Of a DNA stretch of 63,035 bases, positions 43,416 to 51,557 are shown in pieces. The notes beneath the pieces are model-generated. The model ran no database searches. It was not told the origin of the DNA and worked only from the letters and a program-made list of their open reading frames with translations. Position numbers and translations under genes: made by a program. The stretch is from CALXXL01 sp034926605 (lineage in GTDB: Bacteria > Verrucomicrobiota > Lentisphaeria > Victivallales > Victivallaceae): positions 1-63,035 of the forward strand of contig JAYFQV010000016.1 in NCBI GenBank assembly GCA_034926605.1. The letters run 5' to 3'. The stretch's first letter is position 1. Each line of letters begins with the position of its first letter.

Positions 43416-44729
43416 TTATTTGCGGGCAGAATCTAAAGCAGAATCTAAAAAAGTGTGCGGTTTCGGATGCTCTGTTTTTCTCAAATGAACTCTTAATAGT
43501 TTTGCAATCTCAAACATTCGCTTTGTTTCAGCATCCTCTAAAGCCGTTTGATTTTTACGGTTTTTTAAATTGATATCGGCACCTCCCGCTAATAAAGCTT
43601 TCACAACATCAACATGGCCGTTTTCTATTGCAATAAACAAAGGAGATAAGCCAGTATGATCGTTAAGCGCATTAACAATTGCCTTGTGTGCTATCAATAT
43701 TTTGACAATTTCCGTGAATCCATATCTAGAGGCAAAATGTAGAGCTGTCCTTCCATAGACATTTTCGATATTTACATTAGCTCCGTATTCTATCATCAAC
43801 TTGACTATCTCAATATAATCTTCTGCCGCAGCATACATAAGCGCAGTCCAACCGAGTGCGTCTTGAGTATCAGGGTTCTCTCCCGCTTTTAGTAGCGACA
43901 AAACTATATCTGCACTACCAATCCGGGTAGCTAATATGATCAACGGTTGATTAGAAAGCGTAGGTTTTTCCCCATGTCCGAATAATAAATAATCTCGATC
44001 ATGTATTTCCATTGCTGACTCAAAGATTTTAATTTTTCTTATAGCATATTTCCTTAACCTACCTATACTAAAGATGATTGCCACACCAAACAAGATAAGG
44101 TTGCTTATAATATCAATAAGCGCTAAGCTTAGTCCAATAGAAAAAGAGATTAACCAACCATGACGATACGGAAAGAAACAGAAGTGATAAATCAAAGCAA
44201 AAAGAATAATAGCAACAATGAACAAAGGCAACCACTTTGCCGCTCTCCACGTACAGGCGATCGCGAACGGCACTCGAGGCAACCATTTTTCCATCATCTC
44301 TTTAGAGCTTCGGATGTAAAAGAAGCCGGAAATTGTCCAGGATACAATAGTTCCAATGATAAAACCACACACTAAAAATAATATCGTTTCAACTATCATA
44401 TGTAACGGGATATAAAAGGTTATAAAACAAACTATTGCGATACCATTAATTATTGTTAAAATTATAACCGCAACAATAGGAAACTTGTCAACCACCTTGG
44501 CTGCGGTGAAGATTTTTGAGAGACAAAATATATAGGCACACAGGGTAATAGCGGCTAAGGAGCCCAGAAAATAAGCGGGCACGACTTTTACACCAATGAT
44601 GGGAATTGATGAGTCGGGATCAATTATGCCGAACCTCGCGCCCAGGAGGGTCACAGCCAAAATGAATGAAGCAATATAATATTTTTTAAGCTCCTTGTGA
44701 TGCGGCGCAAGCTTCTCTAAAAATCCCAT
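43416..44729 (-). CDS. Polytopic membrane protein with C-terminal ankyrin repeats
   Basis: A 437-residue protein with about seven predicted membrane helices in the first 230 residues and roughly five ankyrin repeats from residue ~260 (GWTALMYAAAEDYIEIVKLMIEYGANVN, then GRTALHFASRYGFTEIV and SPLFIAIENGHVDVVKALLAGGADIN are the clearest). AGAAGGTGA nine bases before the ATG at 44729 supports the start over an upstream GTG. The repeats should be cytoplasmic protein-binding surface. It lies between SIR2-STAND and DUF429 genes, so a defence or toxin-associated role is possible but unproven. Confidence 0.8.
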   Translation of the reverse strand: MGFLEKLAPHHKELKKYYIASFILAVTLLGARFGIIDPDSSIPIIGVKVVPAYFLGSLAAITLCAYIFCLSKIFTAAKVVDKFPIVAVIILTIINGIAIVCFITFYIPLHMIVETILFLVCGFIIGTIVSWTISGFFYIRSSKEMMEKWLPRVPFAIACTWRAAKWLPLFIVAIILFALIYHFCFFPYRHGWLISFSIGLSLALIDIISNLILFGVAIIFSIGRLRKYAIRKIKIFESAMEIHDRDYLLFGHGEKPTLSNQPLIILATRIGSADIVLSLLKAGENPDTQDALGWTALMYAAAEDYIEIVKLMIEYGANVNIENVYGRTALHFASRYGFTEIVKILIAHKAIVNALNDHTGLSPLFIAIENGHVDVVKALLAGGADINLKNRKNQTALEDAETKRMFEIAKLLRVHLRKTEHPKPHTFLDSALDSARK

Positions 44730-44952
44730 ATATATCACCTTCTAATTTAGATTTATGCGGCTACGTAACGAATTTTCTGTAAATTCCCCGGAACCATTGC
44801 ACTCAAATTGCGATGTACACCTTTGATTCGGTCTGCCAAGCTTCGTCGAGTTCGATCGACATCGCCCTGGCCATCCTAACTCATAACTGATTTCGCTTCT
44901 TCTTTATAGAAATTATTTCAATTATAGCTATAGCACATTACCGAGGTAATAA

Positions 44953-45723
44953 TTACCATTGTTCCGGAATCCAGATTGTTGTATTATCATCTCCGAAACG
45001 GCAACAACGATTATTCAAATACTCTATACCAACCCATGCGCAAACCAAGGCATCAAGAATATCTTCATAAATTTTTAAGGTACTGTATGGCATTCCCGCA
45101 TCAAATGTAAATTCCGAAGGCAATGCTATTTTATTCTTGATGCTATTTCGAAGCGACAACATGTTTTCAACCAATTGAGACTTCAGCTCGAAAGGTTGAT
45201 GAATATCAGGCCAATAATGTGCGCGTTTGTTGACCTTATATGGCAACCTATATTGAATGTTCAAAAGAGACAAAATCGCCGGATGAGGATAAGTCTCGAT
45301 GAGTTTATCATTGAAACAATATCCGTTGCTGTCGGCTACAGCCAAAACAGAGTTACTTATATCCCCCAACTCTCGATGTAATTTTGCGTTGGGAGTATAC
45401 GTCGGGCACCCCGCGGACGCGAAGGTTCGCGATACCTGCCTATCAGCTGCCCGCGTTCCATAGACATTGCCATCCCGCGCGAGCGGCATATCTACAACGA
45501 TAACTGAAACTTCTCCTGTTTCGTGGAGGATTGCGCCCAAATCCAACCTGCCGCCATGTACCCCGCGCCGAAACATTGAGCTGACAGAAGACTCATCGCG
45601 GCAGAACAGTTCTGCGGATGGAGCAAGCCTGGTACACCGCCAATCGTCTTGTTCGCCTTCTATAAGGACCACCGCCGATGGATTTTGCGAACTCCATGCC
45701 GGATCAATACCAATGATACGCAT
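44953..45723 (-). CDS. DUF429 family, predicted RNase H-fold nuclease
   Basis: A 256-residue DUF429 protein. The RNase H-like start RIIGIDPAW gives the first Asp, VIVVDMPLA the second, LIETYPHPAI the Glu/His motif and YEDILDALVCAWVG the last acidic pair, all hallmarks of the family. GGGGGAAGGGAAC precedes the ATG. Activity has not been established for most members. It is separated by 220 bp from the ankyrin protein gene. Confidence 0.85.
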   Translation of the reverse strand: MRIIGIDPAWSSQNPSAVVLIEGEQDDWRCTRLAPSAELFCRDESSVSSMFRRGVHGGRLDLGAILHETGEVSVIVVDMPLARDGNVYGTRAADRQVSRTFASAGCPTYTPNAKLHRELGDISNSVLAVADSNGYCFNDKLIETYPHPAILSLLNIQYRLPYKVNKRAHYWPDIHQPFELKSQLVENMLSLRNSIKNKIALPSEFTFDAGMPYSTLKIYEDILDALVCAWVGIEYLNNRCCRFGDDNTTIWIPEQW

Positions 45724-45947
45724 GTTCCCTTCCCCCGTGTTGTTGGCCTACAAATCATCTTTCCTCTACGGTTCATCTTCACCGCCGGGTTTGACGGATC
45801 TGCTGCTTGCGCGGAGCCTCCCTGTTCGGCGCAAAAATATGGACTTAACCCATTTGATTAAAACATAACACACCAATTCGTGTTTTTCCAATCATAATAC
45901 GATGCTGACGAAACAATTTTCTTAACATTTATGATGTTATTGCGAAA
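45724..45947. other. Non-coding stretch before the RNA locus
   Basis: No gene is seen between the DUF429 start and the promoter at 45948. The full gene-free interval runs to 46294; its right part holds the promoter, hairpin and structured RNA listed separately. Confidence 0.5.
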
Positions 45948-45977
45948 TTGTCATTCAAAGATTTATAAATATATATT
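45948..45977 (+). promoter_or_regulatory. Predicted sigma70 promoter of the RNA locus
   Basis: TTGTCA (45948-45953), 18-bp spacer, TATATT (45972-45977). A transcript would begin near 45985, exactly at the first hairpin. Confidence 0.55.
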
Positions 45978-45985
45978 ACCAAAGT

Positions 45986-46019
45986 GAAGCTCCGGGACGA
46001 AGATTCGTTCCGGGGCTTC
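45986..46019 (+). other. Long hairpin at the 5' end of the RNA locus
   Basis: GAAGCTCCGGGACGAA (45986-46001) pairs with TTCGTTCCGGGGCTTC (46004-46019); 14-16 bp with two G-U pairs, followed by TTCATTT. It could be a terminator of a very short RNA, or a 5' stabilising hairpin of a longer leader. Confidence 0.6.
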
Positions 46020-46044
46020 TTCATTTGACTCTAATGTAATATTT

Positions 46045-46268
46045 GCATCCAGGGTATTGCCGGGCTTCTAGCTTGGGCCGAGCTTTGTCCGCTGAAGTCG
46101 GCGGATGGGGTAAGGTAGCGGGTCCGCTCTCGGGAAACGCCAAGTTCTTGAACGAAGGACCGGATACTGTCGGCCGTTCGGTCGGGCTCGGAGTCCCGGC
46201 GTATTCCGGATGCATCTTTTCTTTCAATAGGTCCCTCGGCGTCTCGACGCCGTGGGGCCTGTTTTTTT
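46045..46268 (+). ncRNA. Putative structured RNA upstream of the clamp operon
   Basis: A gene-free, GC-rich segment with long-range pairing: GCATCC (46045-46050) with GGATGC (46208-46213) and GCCGGG (46059-46064) with CCCGGC (46195-46200), closing about 165 nt. Inside are local hairpins such as TCCGC (46088-46092) with GCGGA (46101-46105) and CGGCC-GTTC-GGTCG. The 3' end is a very strong intrinsic terminator (46229-46268). It does not match an RNA family I can name; a trans-acting island RNA or a cis-acting attenuator of the downstream operon are both possible. Confidence 0.5.
46229..46268 (+). terminator. Strong intrinsic terminator ending the RNA
   Basis: AGGTCCC pairs with GGGGCCT and CGGCG with CGCCG around a TCTCGA loop (one T-T mismatch), followed by G and seven T. 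It lies 27 bp before the start of the clamp-like gene, with GGAGG between. Confidence 0.85.
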
Positions 46269-46294
46269 AACCATCAACCGTGGAGGAATGAATC

Positions 46295-47644
46295 ATGAAG
46301 GTCGCTAAATCTCAGTTGGCCGACGCACTGAAGGCGTTGGGAAAGGTGTCGGACCGGATCAGGATCGCCGGGCGCGACAGCGTCGCGGTACTCGAAGCCT
46401 GCGACGGCAAAAAACAGGTCACTATCTCGCTGGAGGCCGAGGGAACGGAGCCGTTTCTGGCAGTAGTCGCCTTGACCGCCATAAAACAGGCGATAGGTGG
46501 TGGTCGACGGGGCACGGTCGAACTCAGGATCGAGGGCGACGAGGTCGGAGTGTACACTACGGTTCACGGTCACGAGCGCCGGATCGGGATGCGCAACTCT
46601 ACCGAGCCGTGGCCGGAACTGGAGAACGTGCCGGAGGATGCGGTCTGCGTCGGACTGCCAGACGACTTCGCGGCGGCACTGATCGAAGCTTCTGCAGTGA
46701 TCGACCGGCACGAGCCGCGGAAGCATTTGCGCGGCGTCAACCTGAGCTGTCACGGACTAACCGCCACCGACGGCAAACAGCTGCTCCATATCCCGATGCC
46801 GAATGCGCTGGCGCAGGACCTCACGCTACCGTTCCCAGTTGCGCTCCTAGCGGCCAAGCCCACCGGTGAAACCAAGATAAACGTCTGGACACAAGCGGGT
46901 ACCACGATGTTCTGTATGGAAGTCGGCAGCTTTGAGTGGTATGCTCCGGCGGTCGAAGGCAATTTCCCTGCCTGGAAGCACATCATCCCGCGCCAAGAGT
47001 CGCTCGACGGCTCCATCACGTTCAACGATCCGAAGGCGGTGATCGAGTTCCTGAACACGGTTCCGAATAGCGGCCGAGTCAACGCCATCGAGCTGAACGG
47101 TTCGGCTGGCGTGGTGACGATTCTTGCGAACGCCTTCCCAGAACTGAGGCTGGAGACTCCGGCGAGCATCACGGGCACTCCGTCCTTGGCGATGAACAAG
47201 CCGATCCTGCTGCGGATGCTGAAGCTTGGTTACTCCACAATAAAGACCGGCAGCCGCGATTACGCCCCGGTTCTGGCGGAAGGCGGTATGGGCGTGTTCG
47301 TGGCGATGCCGGTCAAGGTTATGAAAAAACTTGACGCTCCGGCCGCTCCTGCGAGCCGGGAGGTCGCCAAAGAGACGGTCGAAGTTCCGGAAAATGTTGA
47401 CGAAACCAATAAACCCGTAAACAAGGAGATTTACAAGATGGATGAAGCCAAGAAGATCGAATCGGAGCCTCTGGACGAACTGAACGCCGGGATCGAGGAG
47501 TTGCGGCAGAACCTGAAGACGCTGTTCGACTCCTCGGCGCAGCTGTCACGCAAGCTCAAGGAAGCGGCGCTTGCCCAGAAACAGAAAGAGCGTGAGTACG
47601 TTCAGGCCAGACGCGCCATCGAACGCATCCGTGCAGCGGTGTAA
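46295..47644 (+). CDS. Sliding-clamp (DnaN)-like protein with coiled-coil tail
   Basis: A 449-residue protein resembling DNA polymerase III beta clamps: three similar domains with family-like LRGVNLSCHGLTATDGKQLLHIP (compare DnaN l-x-G-v...TDG-x-r-L) and an N-terminal VAKSQLADALKALGKV. Residues ~350-449 add a charged linker and a predicted coiled coil (ELNAGIEELRQNLKTLFDSS), not found in cellular DnaN (about 370 residues). GGAGG upstream supports the start. It leads a five-gene operon and follows the structured RNA. It may be a viral or plasmid processivity factor. Confidence 0.7.
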   Translation: MKVAKSQLADALKALGKVSDRIRIAGRDSVAVLEACDGKKQVTISLEAEGTEPFLAVVALTAIKQAIGGGRRGTVELRIEGDEVGVYTTVHGHERRIGMRNSTEPWPELENVPEDAVCVGLPDDFAAALIEASAVIDRHEPRKHLRGVNLSCHGLTATDGKQLLHIPMPNALAQDLTLPFPVALLAAKPTGETKINVWTQAGTTMFCMEVGSFEWYAPAVEGNFPAWKHIIPRQESLDGSITFNDPKAVIEFLNTVPNSGRVNAIELNGSAGVVTILANAFPELRLETPASITGTPSLAMNKPILLRMLKLGYSTIKTGSRDYAPVLAEGGMGVFVAMPVKVMKKLDAPAAPASREVAKETVEVPENVDETNKPVNKEIYKMDEAKKIESEPLDELNAGIEELRQNLKTLFDSSAQLSRKLKEAALAQKQKEREYVQARRAIERIRAAV

Positions 47645-47655
47645 AGGAGGTTACC

Positions 47656-48075
47656 ATGTTGAAACTCAACGCATCGTATTCGAAGAAGGTGCCGGCGGAG
47701 GGGGAGTACTCTTCGCAGTCGTATCACGCCTCGATAGAAGTCGAACTGCCGGACGGTCTGAGTCCGGAGCAGCTCCGGGGGCGGATCCACGAAACCTTTC
47801 AAACGGTCAGGGATTCGGTCGAGGCCGAATTGAACGGGAAAACCTCCGTGAATCACGGGGGAAATTCTGCTCAGAATACCCCAAAACCACTACCTCAAAC
47901 CGGTTACTCACAGAGCGGGTTGGCCAGTGGAAAGCAGCTCAAATATCTGCTCGATCTGGCCAGGGCAAAGGGCGTGACTCCGCAGCAGATCGCGGGTCAG
48001 TTTAACGTTCCGGACATCCGGCAGCTGACCCGCAACCAGTGCTCTCAGATCATCAAAGATTGGAGGGCGGCATGA
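47656..48075 (+). CDS. Small conserved mobile-element protein
   Basis: A 139-residue protein with two parts. The N-terminal ~60 residues (SYSKKVPAEGEYSSQSYHAS, VELPDGLSPEQL) form a compact beta-rich domain that recurs in plasmid and phage proteins. A Ser/Asn/Pro linker follows, then ASGKQLKYLLDLARAKGV with ...LTRNQCSQIIKDW, a helical tail seen at the C-terminus of phage recombination and ssDNA-handling proteins. GGAGG precedes the ATG. Stop and next start overlap by ATGA. I infer a DNA-metabolism accessory role. Confidence 0.6.
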   Translation: MLKLNASYSKKVPAEGEYSSQSYHASIEVELPDGLSPEQLRGRIHETFQTVRDSVEAELNGKTSVNHGGNSAQNTPKPLPQTGYSQSGLASGKQLKYLLDLARAKGVTPQQIAGQFNVPDIRQLTRNQCSQIIKDWRAA

Positions 48076-48833
48076 CGCTGGACGAGCTACGAAAGCTGCC
48101 GCACTGGTCATATTCCGCGATCAGCACCTACTTGAACTGCTCATTGCAGTACCGCTTCCGCTACGTGGACCGGGCCGAATCCGAAAGCAGTTCGGCCTGT
48201 TTCGCGTTCGGGAGAGCGTTTCACGCGGCGATGTCATACTACGCAATGCATCTGGACAACGGGTTCTTCGACGTGTTCCGTGACGTGTTCAAGCTTGAAG
48301 TGGAGGCGACACCGAACCTTGTGTTCAAATCGGGCGAGGACTTCGACTCGATGCTGAACACCGGGATGAAGATGCTGGCGACGGCCCGCGAAAACTGGCT
48401 CGACACCGACCATGTCTCCGGCGTGGCGGTGCCGTTTAAGGTAGAGGTGCCGGGGTTGAGCCGTCCGCTGATCGGCGAGTACGATCTGCTGCTGAATGAC
48501 GGCGGCTCGACCGTTATCGTGGACTGGAAGACCGCCGCCGCGAAGTGGACGGTCGGCAAGGCCGGGCATGACCTGCAGGCCACCGCGTTCTGCTACGCCT
48601 ATGCCAAGGAGCACGGAGAAAATCCGCTGTTCCGGTTCGACGTGGTGACCAAGACCAAAAATCCAAGCTTTACGAGCCACTGGACCACCCGGACCGGCGA
48701 AGACTTCCGCCGGTTCGAGCTATTGGCAAAGAAAGTCGATGAAGCCGTAAACAAGGGGGTGTTCCTGCCGTGCGAGACTTCGTTTTCATGTGCGGCGTGC
48801 CCCTATTCAGACAAATGCAGAAACTGGAGGTAA
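48072..48833 (+). CDS. RecB/Cas4-like PD-(D/E)XK nuclease with Fe-S Cys cluster
   Basis: A 253-residue nuclease. Start WSYSAISTYLNCSLQYRFRYV (first Cys), GRAFHAAM helix, then GEYDLLL and IVDWKTA (the D-x(n)-D-x-K motif of PD-(D/E)XK enzymes), HDLQATAFCYAY, and C-terminal CAACPYSDKC. Four Cys (one N-terminal, three C-terminal) are arranged as in AddB/Cas4 4Fe-4S nucleases. The ATG at 48072 overlaps the previous stop. It probably resects DNA ends for recombination or replication of the island; a CRISPR role is unlikely since no cas1/cas2 or arrays are present. Confidence 0.85.
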   Translation: MTLDELRKLPHWSYSAISTYLNCSLQYRFRYVDRAESESSSACFAFGRAFHAAMSYYAMHLDNGFFDVFRDVFKLEVEATPNLVFKSGEDFDSMLNTGMKMLATARENWLDTDHVSGVAVPFKVEVPGLSRPLIGEYDLLLNDGGSTVIVDWKTAAAKWTVGKAGHDLQATAFCYAYAKEHGENPLFRFDVVTKTKNPSFTSHWTTRTGEDFRRFELLAKKVDEAVNKGVFLPCETSFSCAACPYSDKCRNWR

Positions 48834-48836
48834 ACT

Positions 48837-49562
48837 ATGTTGATGATAGACAGTAAAGCAAAATACGCAACCCGCAACGAGATCGCAATGGTGCCCACTC
48901 CGGAGGCCACCGCAAGCTGGCATCCGGTGCCGCATGTCGAGGTGATCGACGCGGTGACCGGGGTGGTGAAAGACCACGGCTGGGAGATGTTGAACGAAGA
49001 ATACGGGCTGGCCAGAGACGGACGGAAGATGTTCGGAGTGATGCGGATCAACCGGACCAATTCGCCCGAATGGACACGCTGCATCGGGCTGCGCAACAGC
49101 CACGACCGGACGTTGGCGGTGGGGCTTACCGCAGGGATCTCGGTCATTTGCTGCTCGAACCTCGCGTTCGGCGGCAGCATGGTTCTCAAGCGCCGTCACA
49201 CCAGCCGGATCGACCTGACCTGGCTGGTGGGGATGGCGATGGATAACCTTGAGAACGAGTTCCTGACGCTGGAGACGGTGGCCGCCGATCTGCGGCTCAT
49301 GGAGGTCAGCGACAACCTGGCAAGAGCCTGCATCATCCGGGCGGCCGAGCTCGACGCGATTCCAAGCTGCGACGTGCTCACGGTATGGCATGAGTTCAAG
49401 CAATCGCGACACGACGAGTTCGCAGAGCCGACCAAGTGGAGCCTGCTCAACGCGTTAACCGAGGTGTCCAAGAAGTACACTCCGGCCAGAGCCGACCTGA
49501 GCCACCGGAAGATCACCCGGCTGTTCGGACTCGACGGCAAATCGCCAGTCGCGTGGAGGTGA
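48837..49562 (+). CDS. DUF932 family phage/plasmid protein
   Basis: A 241-residue protein with the DUF932 core: NSPEWTRCIGLRNSHDRTLAVGL, ISVICCSNLAFGG and later WHEFKQSRHDEF. DUF932 proteins are common in phages and plasmids; no activity is established for most. It begins 3 bp after the nuclease stop, within the clamp operon, and ends 3 bp before the LRAT gene. Confidence 0.8.
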   Translation: MLMIDSKAKYATRNEIAMVPTPEATASWHPVPHVEVIDAVTGVVKDHGWEMLNEEYGLARDGRKMFGVMRINRTNSPEWTRCIGLRNSHDRTLAVGLTAGISVICCSNLAFGGSMVLKRRHTSRIDLTWLVGMAMDNLENEFLTLETVAADLRLMEVSDNLARACIIRAAELDAIPSCDVLTVWHEFKQSRHDEFAEPTKWSLLNALTEVSKKYTPARADLSHRKITRLFGLDGKSPVAWR

Positions 49563-49565
49563 CTC

Positions 49566-50066
49566 ATGGGATTATGGGATGTACTGACCATGGGGCCGGT
49601 CGGAGGGCTGTTCGACAGCCTCGCCAAGCATGTGCTGTTCGACTCGGTGGAGCCGGTGCGCGGCAGCGTGGTGCGCTGCGATCTCGACTTTGGGCTGTTC
49701 GACCACACCGGGATATATGTTGGTAACAACCGGATCGTTGAGCTCGGCAGCGACGGCAAAGTGAAGCTGGTGACGCCGGACGAATTCCTGAACTCGACTC
49801 CGGCCCGGACCGGGATCAGCATCTACGTGGCGTGCGACGAATCGACCGAAGTCCCGCTCGGTAGCCGGAAGGTTGCGAAGCGGGCGCTGCGGATGCTGGG
49901 CCTCAAGACGAACTACCATCCGGCGCTGAACAACTGCCACGAGTTCGTCTCGGGCTGTCTGACCGGTGAGTTCGACAACTGCGACAACCTGTTGTGGATG
50001 CTCGAACAAACCATCGCCGACCGTCTGAACCACGGCGACGACATCTGCTGGCGGGTCTGGGGCTGA
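49566..50066 (+). CDS. LRAT/NC-domain (NlpC/P60-like) protein
   Basis: A 166-residue protein of the permuted papain-like LRAT superfamily. The His motif is LFDHTGIYVGNNRIVEL (about residues 43-59) and the Cys motif NNCHEFVSGCLTG near residue 117-129, matching the H-...-NCEHF arrangement of lecithin retinol acyltransferase and H-Rev107-like proteins. An N-terminal hydrophobic patch may touch membranes. Such folds act as acyltransferases, phospholipases or peptidases. It is last in the clamp operon, followed by a strong terminator. Confidence 0.8.
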   Translation: MGLWDVLTMGPVGGLFDSLAKHVLFDSVEPVRGSVVRCDLDFGLFDHTGIYVGNNRIVELGSDGKVKLVTPDEFLNSTPARTGISIYVACDESTEVPLGSRKVAKRALRMLGLKTNYHPALNNCHEFVSGCLTGEFDNCDNLLWMLEQTIADRLNHGDDICWRVWG

Positions 50067-50074
50067 GCCCCATC

Positions 50075-50105
50075 AAGATACGGCGTGATGCCGTATCTTT
50101 TTTTG
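50075..50105 (+). terminator. Intrinsic terminator of the clamp operon
   Basis: AAGATACGGC (50075-50084) pairs perfectly with GCCGTATCTT (50090-50099) around GTGAT, within a run of T (50098-50105). It lies 9 bp after the LRAT stop. Confidence 0.93.
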
Positions 50106-50322
50106 CCTCATCAGCTTGATCTCGCAAATCAAGGACTCCGCACAGCAACGCCTTCTTCTCAAAATCAATGTGGAATGTTACATCCGTGGGTTGCAATCGT
50201 TCTTCCGCCATGATATTTTACGTCATTGCGTTACGCGTAGTATTATATAAAACGATTGATTCCCACCTGACAAGCAGTGAGGAAATGTCTGTTGGGGATT
50301 ATAAATTGATGGTAATCGAAAC

Positions 50323-50955
50323 ATGAAATCCAGGGCATTGTCATTTATCGGTCGCAATAAAGTCAGTTTCATCATAGGAATATTTTGTTATTTCTTCATG
50401 ATTGTGATCTTTTGGTTCGGAGAGTGGAATGGGCGTATGATTTGTGTCGCGTCCTTGCTTTGTCAAGTATACCCTGACCCTGTTATCGGTACCACGGTGG
50501 GTGCGTTCGGGTTTCCTTATACTATGCTTGATTATCAGAACACGTTTCTGCCACTGATATTTTACCCTATTGCCATTTTCTGGTGTGGACTGTGCGTGGT
50601 GGTTGTCAGGAAAATCTTCGGCCTGCCAAAACCCTTCTTTTCGAAGGACTATATATTTTGTCATGTAAAAAATAAAGCGCCTTTTCATGTATTTATCATA
50701 AAGGGACTTTTTATCGGCATTTTAGGAAGCCTGATAAGCATATTGTTCAATCCTGTTTTTATAGTAATTTTGGAAATATTGGTATCGGTTTACGACTATC
50801 GTGAGGTGGCTGTCGTATTCAAGAGTGACAATTATATCTCCCTTATTTCTTTATACGTCATATCTGCATTGCTATCCGGCGTAGTCTATGGACTGTTGAT
50901 GTTTTATTTATCAACGCATAAAGTCATTAGGGTCTTTGCCGAAGATCGTTTATAA
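50323..50955 (+). CDS. Multi-pass membrane protein, unknown
   Basis: A 210-residue protein with about five predicted membrane helices (FIIGIFCYFFMIVIFWFG, LIFYPIAIFWCGLCVVVV, IKGLFIGILGSLISILF, FIVILEILVSVY, LISLYVISALLSGVVYGLLMFYL) and basic ends. No family recognised. It is AT-rich, downstream of the clamp-operon terminator, and starts a series of four membrane or lipoprotein genes on the plus strand. Confidence 0.6.
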   Translation: MKSRALSFIGRNKVSFIIGIFCYFFMIVIFWFGEWNGRMICVASLLCQVYPDPVIGTTVGAFGFPYTMLDYQNTFLPLIFYPIAIFWCGLCVVVVRKIFGLPKPFFSKDYIFCHVKNKAPFHVFIIKGLFIGILGSLISILFNPVFIVILEILVSVYDYREVAVVFKSDNYISLISLYVISALLSGVVYGLLMFYLSTHKVIRVFAEDRL

Positions 50956-51001
50956 AATAAATTGTTTGGGCCCAGACATCAAGTCCGAGCCCGGGAGAAC
51001 A

Positions 51002-51409
51002 ATGGACTGCAAGATGAAAAAATACATATTTTCAGTTTTTGCGTTGTTTTTAGCCGGATGTATCAGTTGTCCGGTTGAGATGATTTCAAAGGTAAATAAC
51101 TTGTCTGCAAGGGAAATTACTGTTAAAACAGATAATGGGAGTCAAATTATTGAACCGAATGCTGTTTGCAATATTAACTGCGAGAATTTCGTATTATTGG
51201 CGAATGCCGTTAAATTCAATATAGATGTGCTTGATTACATACCATCGGATAAGCAATGGGGATTTTTCTCGGAATCCACCTGGGGATATTACCAGAGCGT
51301 TGTTTTTGAATTTGAATATACCAAGGAAGGGGAGTTGTATATTTTAGGCCCGGACAAGCGGCGTATTGCGATTCAGAACGTCCATTCCAGTAATGACAGC
51401 AGTGATTGA
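51002..51409 (+). CDS. Lipoprotein, unknown
   Basis: A 135-residue lipoprotein: MDCKMKKYIFSVFALFLAGC with a good lipobox (LAGC). The mature part has beta-rich character (ITVKTDNGSQIIEP, YQSVVFEFEY) and no known domain. GGGAGAAC five bases before the ATG at 51002 favours this start over the ATG at 51014. It follows the membrane protein gene by 46 bp. Confidence 0.65.
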   Translation: MDCKMKKYIFSVFALFLAGCISCPVEMISKVNNLSAREITVKTDNGSQIIEPNAVCNINCENFVLLANAVKFNIDVLDYIPSDKQWGFFSESTWGYYQSVVFEFEYTKEGELYILGPDKRRIAIQNVHSSNDSSD

Positions 51410-51455
51410 CGGCAATAGCCCTTGCGGAACAAAAACTTAAATTATGGGGAGTATC

Positions 51456-51527
51456 ATGAAATTATCAATTGCAATCACCACATGTTGTGCGTCATGTGGG
51501 TTGCTTGCCAGCTGCAATGGTGGATAG
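51456..51527 (+). CDS. Tiny lipoprotein or lipopeptide, 23 residues
   Basis: ATG at 51456 with GGGGAG upstream encodes a 23-residue peptide that consists of a signal sequence, a lipobox LASC and only CNGG after the processing site. If processed by signal peptidase II, the mature product would be a four-residue lipopeptide and a free signal peptide. Entericidins, bacteriocin-release proteins and lipoprotein-derived pheromones are the closest analogies. It could also be a chance frame or a broken gene, but site and lipobox are both good. Confidence 0.45.
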   Translation: MKLSIAITTCCASCGLLASCNGG

Positions 51528-51557
51528 TATGTTAAGCGGCCAAGCAAAGGATAAGAT

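Noticed and set aside
48072..48833. Cas4 of a CRISPR system
   Set aside because: The nuclease resembles RecB/Cas4, but no cas1, cas2 or repeat-spacer array occurs in the window and its operon is phage-like.
49903..50211. Minus-strand frame over the LRAT gene end
   Set aside because: Antisense to the LRAT gene and crosses its terminator.
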